DNA of 64,000 nt from Hygrophila difformis (lineage: Eukaryota; Streptophyta; Magnoliopsida; Lamiales; Acanthaceae): assembly GCA_030278955.1 (NCBI GenBank), contig JAOANR010000012.1:461858-525857 (forward strand), in the 5' to 3' direction. The position numbers and the translations under genes were made by a program. Shown here in pieces: positions 1 through 11,884 of this stretch; positions within the stretch are counted from its first letter, which is position 1, and each line of letters begins with the position of its first letter. Below the pieces are notes generated by a model. That model was not told the DNA's origin. It saw nothing but the letters and a program-made list of their open reading frames with translations, and searched no databases.

Positions 1-626
1 TTTGGTTCTCTCATGATGAACATGATCCTTAGCCAAACATATTGCACTGAGGTTATCACAAAACACAACTGCTTGATCTTGATGTAGACCAAGATTGCCA
101 ACTAGTCCTTTTAACCAAATTCCCTCTTTGGCAGCCTCTGTCAACGCCATGTATTCTGCCTCCGTGGTAGACAGTGTTACTGTAGCCTGCAAAGTTGCTT
201 TCCAACTAATGACAGAGCCTCCAAGAGTGAAAACATAACCAGTCATTGATCTCCTACTATCCACATCTCCAGCATAATCAGAATCAGAATACCCAACCAC
301 CGAACACTGCAAGTCACCTCCATAAATGAGTCCAACATCAGATGTACCTCTCAAATAGCGAAAGATTCGCTTCACAGCAAGCCAATGCTCTTTTCCTGGG
401 TTCGCCATGAATCGGCTAACCACGCTGACTGCCTGTGCCAAATCAGGTCTAGTGCAAACCATGGCATACATCAAGCTGCCCACTGCACTAGAATATGGAA
501 CCTTTGCCATATACTCCTTCTCAGCTTCAGATTTAGGTGCAAAGGTAGCTGAGAGTTGTGTATTAGTAGCACATGGAGTATTCAAAGGTTTCGCCGAAGA
601 CATTCCAAACTTTGACAGAACCTTCT
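1..626 (-). pseudogene. Copia pol, C-terminal RT/RNase H portion (partial at window edge)
   Basis: Minus-strand translation gives the end of a Copia reverse transcriptase followed by RNase H: the conserved SLMYAMVCTRPDLA block, GYSDSDYAGDVDSRRS with the first catalytic Asp, LSTTEAEYMALTEAAKE with the Glu, and FCDNLSAICLAKD with the second Asp. The reading continues off the left edge at the HVHHERTK segment, so the terminus and 3' LTR are missing. The upstream part of the same protein resumes at 11885, beyond the inserted chromovirus. No stop is seen in this stretch, but the rest of pol is broken. Confidence 0.9.
622..626. repeat. Target-site duplication, left copy (chromovirus insertion)
   Basis: CTTCT at 622-626 and CTTCA at 11885-11889 flank the chromovirus LTR ends. 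They differ at one base. Removing the element and one copy restores the Copia reading frame, which supports this as the true insertion site. Confidence 0.8.
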
Positions 627-3117
627 TGTAACACCCCGGATTTGATAACCCAGGCCGGGATGTCACCGCCACATCTCTCTAGCAAGACACGGATTCTCCG
701 AGCTTGCCAACGAGATGCAAGGCTATAGGTATTGCAAAAAGATTTAAAAACAAGTCCGGAATCTATTTAAAAATAATAAGTATCATCCACACATATAGTA
801 GTAATAATATATCGCAGCGGAAAAATGTAAAATGGGCCGACATGGCCAAAACTCGGGATTTACATGCCCGTTATGCAAGTATCATAAAGCAATAAAAATA
901 ATGTTAAAGTATGTCCATCCCCCAATGCATATGCTCATGCATTATCTTCATACTCTGAAAGGAAAAGAGAAAACAACAATTTTATCAGTATATAAAATAC
1001 TGAGTAAGTCGATCCTAACATAGCAATAAAGGGATTTAATTAGATAATTAAAATTTCACTCCTAAACATGCATTTACAAATTTAAAGGGAATAATATTTT
1101 AAGTGTGTACTTGAACATGCATTTAATCCACAATAACAGCTTAGACGTAATATGAAATTTTAAAGACATAATTTAAATGTATAATTTAAAGACATGCAAA
1201 AATAAATAAATACTTAAAAATATTAAATCTTTTATTTCCCCCGTTACGTAACAATTTCTCAGTGTTTTGTATAGCCGGTGATCCGGCGGCCGCAGCCGTT
1301 TCGTAAGTATCTCGTTTAGCCGGTGATCCGGCGGCCGCAGCCGTATCTGCCATACCCAGTACCACTCCGGAGCCTCGGGAAATCCATACGGACAACCCGA
1401 GAGAGTAGGCCATGTATCTCCCGCCGATTGGCGTAATATCTCATCAAATTCTCTCGTCCATTATAGGCCCGAAGAGAAAGGCTAGAGGGGCACCCTGCAG
1501 AGCACTCACCCTCCACCAAGTATCTCATGTATCATTTAGATTTAATGTATCGGGGTTTTTCAAAAGTATAGATGTATCGTATTTCAAATCTTTGATCGTT
1601 CGTTTCGGAATTTCAAAATCCTTCGATTTAAAAATATCTTGGCGTCACAGTTTGCGCCTTTTCAATTTAAAAATTCGGTATAAGTCCGAAAAATCTGAAA
1701 ACTTCACATTTTATGCAAAACACCCTAACAAACAACTTTCGTGTTTTAACTTTTTCGAAATAAGTTGAGGAAACATGTCAAAATTCGATTTTATTATGCA
1801 AACAGAAATCTGTCCGGACTCAGGTTTGACACAGTTCGGAAAATTGGCTTTTTGACATATCAAATGGACTCCAAAAATTCTGAAATTTTAACCACATATA
1901 CTAGACATGATTATCTACAACTTTTATTTAGATTACAAAGATCAAATCGGAATACAAAATATAGAAACAAACTCACTAAGTTCGAACATGTTCATAGGCA
2001 GATTTCAAACACGTTTTGTCAAAACAGTTTCTTTTCGATGCGATTTAAAATAGCAAACGTTAACGAAAATGTCTGAAATTTTTACACAACCTAGATTTAT
2101 GTGTTAGAATTAAAAGTCTAGTTTTGAGTTTCTCGGATTGAATCATCGAAATATGAGTTTTAGGCCGATTACAGAAACTGCGCAAGTTGGGGTTTTTAAT
2201 TTCGATTTTTACGTTTTGTTACATTACGCCTAAACCGGACGCCCCTAAATCACCCGTATTGATATGGAAGGCTCAACTTACAGTGATAGGGAGTTTTGGT
2301 CGTCCTAAGGTCGCTGGCTCGTCTATATTTGCTACGAACGGATCTCCTCAACGTCAAGCTTCCGACTTTGGCCACGATTTCAAATCGGACGAAGAAATCC
2401 AATGTTAGATCGAGTTTTCGGGTTCAAAAACTTAATTGGAAATCTATGAACGACTTACCACAGATTAGAACACTAGGGATCTTGTATTCCACGTCTCCTC
2501 CGTCGGTTTTCGTCGCCGGGAAGTGATCGGAAAGTCGTCGGGAAGTCGTCGGAAAGTGTTTTGGCTTTGGAGAGAGTTTGGGAGAGTAGAGGGTGATTTG
2601 TGACTGATGAAAAGGGTGGGGAGGCAGCCCTAGGTCGCCCTAAAGGCTTTCTCTTCGACCAAAATCTGCTTTCCAAAGTCGGGAGGTCGAATTATGGTAA
2701 GAAATCGCCGAAAACGCGCAAGTTGCCAAAACCTGTAGAGCCACGCGGGGTTGGCGCGCCTTTTGGCCAAACCCCGCCCGGCCAGCGCGCGGCCCTCGCC
2801 TGGACTGCGGTCCGGGCGGGTCCGTGCGATCCGATCCGTCGGGTCTTTTTCTCCTCTCTTTCGGACTTCTATCCTTCCCCGTTTTCGCGCTCGATTTTCC
2901 GGGTCATTTCCGGATTATGCTTCTCATCATAAATTTATTCCGTCTCAATTCGATTTCATGCTTGAAATCCTAAGACCGTCGGTTTTGGTCCGTCGGGTTC
3001 TAATTCGTCGTCCTTTGACTTCCGTGCATTTCCGCGTCTACGGGTTCTCGGAAACAAAACCTTCTCTCCTATTGGATTAATTCCTATTTTTATATTCTAA
3101 AATTTACGGGTATTACA
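627..3117 (-). repeat. Chromovirus 3' LTR (2491 bp)
   Basis: Direct repeat of 9618-11884, nearly identical by eye with scattered substitutions. It carries about 224 bp (roughly 2038-2261) absent from the other LTR, where the flanking sequence closes up directly. It holds no gene of its own; the small ORFs on both strands inside it recur in the other LTR and look like noise. Confidence 0.95.
1264..1345. repeat. GC-rich tandem duplication inside the LTR
   Basis: Two adjacent copies of a roughly 45-bp unit share the core TAGCCGGTGATCCGGCGGCC followed by GCAGCCGT, starting near 1273 and 1317. The core contains the short inverted repeat CCGGTGATCCGG. The same pair occurs in the other LTR at about 10263-10336. 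It is an LTR-internal repeat of unknown role in an otherwise AT-rich sequence. Confidence 0.8.
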
Positions 3118-3120
3118 GTC

Positions 3121-3132
3121 TACCCCCCTTAA
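3121..3132 (-). other. Polypurine tract next to the chromovirus 3' LTR
   Basis: In element orientation the sequence reads TTAAGGGGGGTA and then GACTGTAATACCC, where the LTR begins. This is the expected position and composition for the plus-strand primer. Confidence 0.85.
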
Positions 3133-3380
3133 GAACCAACTTCGTCCTCGAAGTTGCACTTCATCCTCTCGCGAGTTCGGGAATTGTTTGATTAAGCGAT
3201 TGTATTATTGTGTGTCGTTGTTTGTTATTATTTGACTGAACCCAGAATTGAAATTTCCGAGTTGCCTACGTACCCCGTGAAGGGATCAAGTCATTACGTA
3301 GTTCAAAACAATTTGAATTTGTTTCTTTGGGGTACAAAGTATTCGTATAAAATATCCGGAAATATTCGGGTCGTCACATC

Positions 3381-3394
3381 CTCCCCCTCTTAAG
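3381..3394 (-). other. Second, upstream polypurine-like tract
   Basis: In element orientation CTTAAGAGGGGGAG lies just after the end of pol, about 260 bp before the LTR-adjacent tract. The gag-only relative has the equivalent CTTAAGGGGGGGAGG at 41770-41784, so the pair is conserved between the two elements. Confidence 0.6.
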
Positions 3395-3401
3395 ATTACA
3401 G

Positions 3402-5645
3402 TTATGCCCCCATAACTGTTGTTGCATTGTCTTGGAATAGGGTTGGGTAACGATCCTTCATGTCTGCCTCTAGCTCCCACGTTGCCGTCTCGGCTTCGTG
3501 GTTAGACCAAAGAACCTTAACCATCCTCACGGTCTTATTCCTTGTTACCCTCTCCTTCTTGTCGAGTATTCGCACCGGAATTTCTTCGTAGCTTAAGTCA
3601 TCGTCCAGCTCAATTTCCTCCGGTTGGAGTACGTGGGTCGGATCATGGACGTATTTCTTCAGTTGCGAGACGTGGAACACGTCGTGGACACGAGCAAATT
3701 GTGGCGGTAATGCTAATCGGTATGCAAGATTCCCCACTCTTTCTAGGATCTCGTATGGTCCTATGTACCGTGGGCTTAATTTTCCCCGCTTGCCAAAGCG
3801 CATCACACCCTTCATCGGTGATACCTTTAACATGACCTTATCGCCTATTTGGAATTCCAAATCTTGCCGTCTCACGTCGGCATAGCTCTTTTGCCGGTCT
3901 TGCGCGGCTCTCGTCTTTCCTTGGATTATTTTGACTTGTTGAGCCATGTCCTCAACAAGTTGCGGTCCAATTACCATAGTCCTCTCGCCCTCTTCCCAGC
4001 TCAATGGGCTTCGGCATTTGCGTCCATACAGTGCCTCGAAAGGTGCCATGCCAATGCTAGCATGGTAGCTGTTGTTGTAGGAAAATTCGATCAAGGGTAA
4101 GTGATTTTCCCAACTTCCTTTAAACTCTAGTACGCATGCCCTCAGCATGTCTTCCAAAGTTTGGATCGTTCTTTCCGTTTGTCCATCCGTCATGGGATGG
4201 AACGCGGTACTCATCTTTATCTTCGTACCGAGGGCTTCTTGTAGTTTTGTCCAAAAATGTGAGACGAATCTACTGTCTCTGTCCGAGATGATGTCATGTG
4301 GTACTCCATGTCGTCGTACCACGTTGTCGACATATGCCCTTGCCAATTGGTCCATGGACCAGGTATCCTTCATAGGGATAAATATGGCAACTTTTGTCAA
4401 CCTATCCATGATCACCCAGATTTTGTTCATCCCCTTCGGTGAACGTGGTAGTCCCGAAACGAAATCCATTGAAATGCTATCCCATTTCCAACTTGGGATT
4501 TCCAATGGCTGCATTAATCCTAAGGGTTTCTGCCGTACGGCCTTGACCTTCTGGCAGGTGAGGCATCTTGCCACAAACTCGGCTACTTCTCTCTTTATGT
4601 TCGGCCACCAATAGTTCTTCTTTATGTCCTTGTATAGCTTCTCGCCTCCGGGATGGACCGAGTATGGGGTATTATGGCCTTCCTCCATCACTCTTTGCTT
4701 CAGGTCCTCGCATTTTCGCGGTATGCACCACCTTCCCTTGAAGCGGATGCTTCCGTCCTCATGGATTTTAAAATCCATTGCCTTTCCTTCAGCAATGCTC
4801 TTCCTAATTTCCTCCAGCTTTTCATCACCCTGTTGTGCCAGTCGTATCTCATCGAGTATGGTAGATTCTACTACCATCGTGTTGACGACCTCACTTACTT
4901 CGCCAGAGTGTACCAACTCCAGACTTAATTTTGCCAAGTCTCTGTACAACTCGGCCGGTACCACAAGTGAATTCACCACGTGTTGAGTCTTTCGACTCAA
5001 GGCATCGGCCACGATGTTGGCTTTTCCTTCGTGGTACGCGATTTCCAGGTCGTAATCCTTAATCAGTTCCAACCATCTTCTTTGCCTCAAATTCAGCTCT
5101 TTTTGCGTGAATATATACTTGAGGCTCTTATGGTCGGTGAACATCCGACACTTTCGCCCATAGAGGTAGTGCCTCCATATCTTTAGAGCGAACACGACTG
5201 CGGCTAGCTCCAAGTCGTGCGTCGGATAGTTCTCTTCGTGTGGCTTTAGTTGACGTGATGCGTATGCTATAACCCTTTGATCTTGCATTAGCACGCATCC
5301 CAATCCTTCCTTCGAGGCGTCGCTGTACACCTCGAAGTCTCCATCCTCCGATGGTAATGCCAACACCGGCGTTGTAGTAAGCCGTTTCTTCAATTCTTGG
5401 AATGCGGAATCACACTCACTGGTCCAGTCGTATTTCACCCCTTTCTTTAGCAGCTGTGTCAATGGGCGTGCGATCCTTGAGAAATCCTTTACGAACCTTC
5501 GGTAGTACCCTGCCAATCCGAGAAAACTTCTTATCTCGGTTGGATTCTTCGGTGGCACCCATTCGGTCACTGCCGAGATCTTTGCTGGGTCCACTGCCAC
5601 TCCGTTGGCGGATACGATATGTCCCAGAAATGCCACTTCTCTTAG
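3402..5645 (-). pseudogene. Chromovirus pol, C-terminal part: RT end, RNase H, integrase, chromodomain
   Basis: This 744-codon open stretch is the second part of gag-pol, in the same frame as the upstream part and separated from it by one stop codon. In order it has the RT thumb/connection ([21 protein letters not shown]), RNase H with Asp in [11 protein letters not shown], Glu in [12 protein letters not shown] and Asp in FTDHKSLKY, then integrase with the HHCC finger ([19 protein letters not shown]) and catalytic residues in [18 protein letters not shown] and [12 protein letters not shown]. The C terminus holds a chromodomain ([19 protein letters not shown], then [20 protein letters not shown]), which in this family targets integration to heterochromatin. 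The motifs are intact; the lesion lies at the boundary. Confidence 0.93.
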
Positions 5646-8105
5646 CTAGAAGTCGCATTTGGACAGTTTGCCATACAACTGATTTGCTCGTAAGATCCCT
5701 AACACTTTGTGTAAGTGTTCGGAATGCTCTTCTTCGCTTTTCGAGTAGATCAGGATGTCATCTATGAACACCACTACGCATTGATTTAATAATTCCCGAA
5801 ACACGTTGTTCATGAGATTCATGAACATCTCTGGGGCGTTCGTCAGCCCGAATGATAGCACCGTGAATTCGTAGTGCCCGTAGCGAGTCCTGAATGCCGT
5901 CTTTGGGATATCTTTTTCGACGATCCTTAACTGGTGATATCCAGACCGTAGGTCGATCTTTGAAAATACTGAAGCTCCCTTCAGTTGGTCGAACAAATCC
6001 TCGATTCTGGGCAAAGGGTACTTGTTCTTGACCGTGACTTGGTTAAGTCCTCTATAATCGATGCATAGTCGTAGACCTCCATCTTTCTTCTTCACGAATA
6101 AGACCGGGGCTCCCCATGGGGACGTGCTCGGCCTTATGTAACCCTTCTCTAGCAACTCCTCGAGTTGTTCTTTTAGTTCCTTCATTTCCAGCGGCGCCAT
6201 ACGGTAAGGAGCCTTTGAGACAGGCTCCGTTCCTGGGATAAGATCTATGGTGAATTCCAGATCTCTCTCAGGCGGTATACCGGGAACGTCTTCCGGGAAT
6301 ACATCCGGGTATTCTCTCACCACCGGAATGTTATCCACTTTGACCTCTTCGGCCTCAAGGTTATGAATGTAGCATGCATATAACGCGTAGCCTTTACGCA
6401 TTAAGCTACATAGCTTCATGGCGTTAACTATCTTGGTAGACTTCTTAGGGCGTTGGGAGTAAAAGATGACTCTCCTTCCCCTACTCTTTGACAACGTGAT
6501 CTTTTGTTTTTGGCAATCGATCACGGCTTTATATTGGGTTAGCCTATCCATCCCTAGTATGACGTCAAAATCCTGTAGTTCGAATTCTACCAAGTTCGCG
6601 AAAAACTCTACGTTCTTTATAACTATCGGAATCCCGTTATATCGCTTAGAGCATGATACTACCTCTCCCGATGGAAGTTGAATCCCTAAGTTAATCAATT
6701 CGCACTTAGGTAGATCTAGTTCAGGTAAGACTCTAGATGATATTATCGAACAACTAGCTCCTGAGTAAAACAGAACTCTAAGGGGTGTACTTAAGACATG
6801 GAACGTACCTCCCATTACGTCCCCCTGCATAGGCACATCTGCCTCATGGATGATATTCAATCGCCCCATTGGACGTCCCGGGTTGCCTTGCTGATCCCGG
6901 TTCAGGTTCTGATTCTGTTGCTGATTTGGATTCTGTGGGGGACGTTGATTCTGATTGAGATTCTGGTTTTGAGGGGGTCTATACGCCTGGTTGTTTCCAT
7001 TCCGTCCATCCTGGTTGCGAGGCTGAGTTGGCCCCGTGCCTAAGTCCTCCCTCTTGGTGATGTTTTCCAGTCGAGTGCGGCACTCGTTCGCCATGTGGCC
7101 GATGCGACCACACCTGTAGCAGGCGCCCTCTGCCAAATGAGGCCTGCCGTAAATCGGGCAAGGTGGTACCGGGTTACCCCGGAAAAGGGTTCTATCGTCA
7201 TATCCTCTGTTGTTGTTTTGAGGGGGTCTGTTCAGATCTCCCCGAAAGTTGTTCCCTACAGCATTGTTACCGGAACGGTTGTCTCTACTCCTCTTATCTT
7301 GTCCCTGAGATCCTCGACTGGGTTCTCCGCTCACTTTCCTTTTTAGTTGTTGCACCCTTGCAACAGCTACCGCACGATCATATACCGATTGCAGGTTTGG
7401 GTATGGGACGCCAGTGATCACCTCTCGTATAGTCAAGTTTAGCCCCATTTCAAATTTCCGTGCCTTCTCCGCATCTGTCGGCACGAGTCTCGGTGCGAAA
7501 CGCACCAACTCCTTGAAACGGGTGTAATATTCCTGGACTGTTTGCCCTCCTTGCTTCAGAGATAAGAACTCCTCGTACATGGCTGACTTTGTGCTCATGG
7601 GATAAAAGCGATCCCTGATCAGACCCATGAATTCTTCCCAAGAATAGGGTTCCTCGTCCTCGGCTAACTTATCTTGCATGGCACGCCACCAGTCATCCGC
7701 CTCCCCTCCGAGATAGTACGATGCCACAGGCACCTTCTCGCCAATTGGGCACTTCACCGCGTTTAGTAGCTTGTCGAATGTTCGGATCCATTCTTCAAGT
7801 TTAGCCGGGTCCTCTTCTCCGGCGTAGTTCGGCGGACGATACGAGTTCACCATAGCTAGGTAGTTAATGCGGGCCTCGGGTGGAGGTACCGCAGCGGCCT
7901 GGCCTTGGTTTACATGCGCGTTCCCTATCGCAATGAGAACCTCTTCTAGAGTGCGTAGGCGCGCGTCCATGTTGTTTGGCATGGGGTTTGCCGGCTCCTC
8001 TTGAGCGTGTACCCCTTCGCCGGGTATAGGCATTTCTGGTTGCATAGGGGTTTCGTTGGTGTTTGGAGTAGTGGGCTGAGCGCGTGGTCTTCCTCTCGGT
8101 GCCAT
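5646..8105 (-). pseudogene. Chromovirus gag-protease-RT N-terminal part, ends at a nonsense codon
   Basis: 819 codons from the ATG at 8105. Residues about 80-260 are a Retrotrans_gag domain ([57 protein letters not shown]). A zinc knuckle [14 protein letters not shown] follows near residue 330, then a Q/N/P-rich linker. The protease motif reads [12 protein letters not shown] where the family has Asp in the third position shown, so the catalytic residue is changed. The RT begins with [20 protein letters not shown] and includes FIDDILIYS. The frame ends in a TAG at 5646-5648 right after KLSKCDF, where the family usually has a Trp. That single codon separates it from the rest of pol. Confidence 0.93.
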
Positions 8106-8359
8106 GCTGTTGCAAGAACAAGAGAGTTTAGATTCTTTTTGTTGAAGTATTATGTAATGCCTATGAAATAATTTGACTAAATAAATGACAATATTAACAG
8201 GTATCAGTCTGTTGGAACCTGTTAGTATAGGTTGTTGGAGTTTAGCGTATTGTTTGTTGTTATTTGGGGTTGGTTCTACTTACTGTTTTGTTTTTGTTTT
8301 GTTTTTTTTTTTTTTTTTCGTGAACAGTAACCTGTTCAGGTTTTTTTTTTTTGAGACCC

Positions 8360-8417
8360 TAGGGTTCAGGGTGTTGGGGTTTAGGGTTTTAGGGTTTAGG
8401 GTTTAGGGTTTAGGGTT
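8360..8417. repeat. Telomere-like TTTAGGG repeats in the chromovirus leader
   Basis: A short run of GGGTTTAGGG units, some degenerate, lies between gag and the upstream ORF, next to T-rich runs at 8302-8318 and 8341-8352. It matches the plant telomere repeat but lies inside a retrotransposon, so it is interstitial and probably a replication-slippage product. Confidence 0.8.
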
Positions 8418-8757
8418 GGAGATACCCTTGTTCGATAATTATCCCCATATAATGTATATGTATATATATTTACTACTTGTATTTTTGTTTAGTTGTTATC
8501 TATAGGTCATTGATTATTATTACCTTGTTCATTTGTTTGATCGGGTTTTAGCAGGGTATTCGAAGAGAAATAATTTAATTAAAATGTAAGGAATACTTTA
8601 AATATAATTGTATAAAATAAATGCTTGTAGATTTATTACCCAAGAGAAAATTTTTCAGCTGATTACAAGCATTCGTAACAGGAATGAAATTGTAGTGCTG
8701 GTACTAGTTTGAAAAAAAAAGAACATAGATAGTAGGGCAACAGTATGGGCTCCAAGT

Positions 8758-9156
8758 CTAGAGAGCATGGGTAGGTGCATCCTCGATGGGATCGTCTCCG
8801 TCGCTGGGTATGTCAATCGGTGCTGCAGCATTAGGGTGAGGTCCCGGGTTCTGAAGGACCCCTCCGTCAATCTCGTTGGCTAAGGTAGTCAACTCCCAGG
8901 CTACGTTCCCTATTTGTTCCTCCAAGTCATCGCCCTTGTCTTGGAGTTGGGCCACTTGGGCTTGGAGTTGCGTGACTTGATTTTGCAGCTGGGTTATGTT
9001 ATGATGATCGGTCTCCCTAAGATGCCCCAGATGGGCCACTTGGCCCTCTAGTTGTCCTACTCGAGTTTTGAAATAGTTGATATGTTGTTGGGACTCTAAA
9101 TATGCGTTAGTCAGTTTCACCATCAAGTTGACCATGTTCGTGTTGGGTTCGGCCAT
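8758..9156 (-). CDS. Small coiled-coil ORF upstream of gag
   Basis: A 132-codon ORF in the same orientation as gag, about 460 bp downstream of the PBS. After a short N terminus (MAEPNTNMVNLMVKLTNAYL) residues about 28-90 form a clear heptad pattern with repeated QLQ/QVAxL units (ITQLQNQVTQLQAQVAQLQD), predicting a coiled coil. The C terminus is acidic and proline-rich. I recognise no enzyme domain. The gag-only relative lacks this ORF although it shares the flanking leader. It may be an accessory or Gag-assembly protein, or a neutral acquisition; no function can be assigned. Confidence 0.6.
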   Translation of the reverse strand: MAEPNTNMVNLMVKLTNAYLESQQHINYFKTRVGQLEGQVAHLGHLRETDHHNITQLQNQVTQLQAQVAQLQDKGDDLEEQIGNVAWELTTLANEIDGGVLQNPGPHPNAAAPIDIPSDGDDPIEDAPTHAL

Positions 9157-9600
9157 CTAATGTCAACAAGGAGGTTAGAGTTAGAGTATGTTTCGAATAT
9201 AAGTCATGATATGCATGTATTTAAATCTATATGAATATGCACATGCAATCCCCCCAAAAATTAATTTTAATGTATTTTTAAATTTAATCATGGATTTAAA
9301 AAGTTGGGCCTCTATATTGGCCAAAATAATAATTTGGACTTTAAGAAGTAAAAACATGGGTATTTGGGCCGAAATGGTTGGGCTTAAAATAAATAATTAT
9401 AATTATTGGGTCAAAATAATTTAACCCCCTTTGGGCTCAAAATATTATACTAATTGGATAGGAAAATTTTTGGGCTCAAATTTTGGGCTAAAATAATAAT
9501 ACTAGTAGTCTTAAAAATAATAATGATAGTAATAAATTTAAAAATAATACTTAGTTCAAAATATTTTAAAATAATAATAATAGTAGCTTAAAAATATTCC

Positions 9601-9614
9601 GGGCTCTGATACCA
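9601..9614 (-). other. Primer binding site, tRNA-iMet type (chromovirus)
   Basis: In element orientation TGGTATCAGAGCCC begins three bases after the 5' LTR end. TGGTATCAGAGC is complementary to the 3' end of plant initiator tRNA-Met, the usual primer for this group. Confidence 0.93.
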
Positions 9615-9617
9615 ACT

Positions 9618-11884
9618 TGTAACACCCCGGATTTGATAACCCAGGCCGGGATGTCACCGCCACATCTCTCTAGCAAGACACGGATTCTCCGAGCTTGCCA
9701 AAGAGATGCAAGGCTATAGGTATTGCAAAAAGATTTAAAAACAAGTCCGGAATCTATTTAAAAATAATAAGTATCATCCACACATATAGTAGTAATAATA
9801 TATCGCAGCGGAAAAATGTAAAATGGGCCGACATGGCCAAAACTCGGGATTTACATGCCCGTTATGCAAGTATCATAAAGCAATAAAAATAATGTTAAAG
9901 TATGTCCATCCCCCAATGCATATGCTCATGCATTATCTTCATACTCTGAAAGGAAAAGAGAAAACAACAATTTTATCAGTATATAAAATACTGAGTAAGT
10001 CGATCCTAACATAGCAATAAAGGGATTTAATTAGATAATTAAAATTTCACTCCTAAACATGCATTTACAAATTTAAAGGGAATAATATTTTAAGTGTGTA
10101 CTTGAACATGCATTTAATCCACAATAACAGCTTAGACGTAATATGAAATTTTAAAGACATAATTTAAATGCATAATTTAAAGACATGCAAAAATAAATAA
10201 ATACTTAAAAATATTAAATCTTTTATTTCCCCCGTTACGTAACCATTTCTCAGTGTTTTGTATAGCCGGTGATCCGGCGGCCGCAGCCGTTTCGTAAGTA
10301 TCTCGTTTAGCCGGTGATCCGGCGGCCGCAGCCGTATCTGCCATACCCAGTAACACTCCGGAGTCTCGGGAAATCCATACGGACAACCCGAGAGAGTAGG
10401 CCATGTATCTCCCGCCGATTGGCGTAATATCTCATCAAATTCTCTCGTCCATTATAGGCCCGAAGAGGAAGGCTAGAGGGGCACCCTTCAGAGCACTCAC
10501 CCTCCACCAAGTATCTCATGTATCGTTTAGATTTAATGTATCGGGGTTTTTCAAAAGTATAGATGTATCGTATTTCAAATCTTTGATCGTTCGTTTCGGA
10601 ATTTCAAAATCCTTCGATTTAAAAATATCTTGGCGTCACAGTTTGCGCCTTTTCAATTTAAAAATTCGGTTTAAGTCTGAAAAATCTGAAAACTTCACAG
10701 TTTATGCAAAACACCCTAACGAACAACTTTCGTGTTTTAACTTTTTTGAAATAAGTTGAGGAAACATGTCAAAATTCGATTTTATTATGCAAACAGAAAT
10801 CTGTCCGGACTCAGGTTTGACACAGTTCGGAAAATTGGCTTTTTGACATATCAAATGGACTCCAAAAATTATGAAATTTTAACCACATATAGTAGACATG
10901 ATTATCTACAACTTTCATTTAGATTGCAAAGATCAAATCGGAATACAAAATATAGAAACAAACTCACTAAGTTCGAACATGTTCATAGGCAGATTTCAAA
11001 CACGTTTTGTCAAAACAGTTTCTTTTCGATATGGAAGGCTCAACTTACAGTGATAGGGAGTTTTGGTCGTCCTAAGGTCGCTGGCTCGTCTAAATTTGCT
11101 ACGAACGGATCTCCTCAACGTCAAGCTTCCGACTTTGGCCACAATTTCAAATCGGACGAAGAAATCCAATGTTAGATCGAGTTTTCGGGTTCAAAAACTT
11201 AATTGGAAATCTATAAACAACTTACCACAGATTAGAACACTAGGGATCTTGTATTCCACGCCTCCTCCGTCGGTTTTCGTCGCCGGGAAGTGATCGGAAA
11301 GTCGTCGGGAAGTCGTCGGAAAGTGTTTTGGCTTTGGAGAGAGTTTGGGAGAGTAGAGGGTGATTTGTGACTGATGAAAAGGGTGGGGAGGCAGCCCTAG
11401 GTCGCCCTAAAGGCTTTCCCTTCGACCAAAATCTGCTTTCCAAAGTCGGGAGGTCGAATTATGGTAAGAAATCGCCGAAAACGCGCAAGTTGCCAAAACC
11501 TGTAGAGCCACGCGGGGTTGGCGCGCCTTTTGGCCAAACCCCGCCCGACCAGCGCGCGGCCCTCGCCTGGACTGCGGTCCGGGCGGGTCCGTGCGATCCG
11601 ATCCGTCGGGTCTTTTTCTCCTCTCTTTCGGACTTCTATCCTTCCCCGTTTTCGCGCTCGATTTTCCGGGTCATTTCCGGATTATGCTTCTCATCATAAA
11701 TTTATTCCGTCTCAATTCGATTTCATGCTTGAAATCCTAAGACCGTCGGTTTTGGCCCGTCGGGTTCTAATTCGTCGTCCTTTGACTTCCGTGCATTTCC
11801 GCGTCTACGGGTTCTCGGAAACAAAACCTTCTCTCCTATTGGATTAATTCCTATTTTTATATTCTAAAATTTACGGGTATTACA
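9618..11884 (-). repeat. Chromovirus 5' LTR (2267 bp)
   Basis: Direct repeat of 627-3117, with the same termini and internal GC-rich duplication. It lacks about 224 bp present in the other copy (junction near 11031). Substitutions are scattered and few, so the insertion is fairly recent but older than the Athila element. Confidence 0.95.

Larger units (their letters stand above)
627..11884 (-). mobile_element. Tekay/Del-like chromovirus (Ty3/Gypsy), nearly complete
   Basis: An 11.26-kb Gypsy element on the minus strand. LTRs lie at 627-3117 (3') and 9618-11884 (5'), with termini reading TGTAATACCC...GTGTTACA in element orientation. It has a tRNA-iMet PBS, a polypurine tract and a gag-PR-RT-RH-INT order ending in a chromodomain, which together with the large LTRs places it in the chromovirus Tekay/Del group. 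Insertion into Copia pol left a 5-bp target duplication. One nonsense codon splits pol and the protease Asp is replaced, so it cannot be autonomous now. A related gag-only element lies at 37159-43866. Confidence 0.95.

Noticed and set aside
8360..8417. True chromosome end
   Set aside because: Only a few units, embedded in a retrotransposon leader with normal sequence on both sides.
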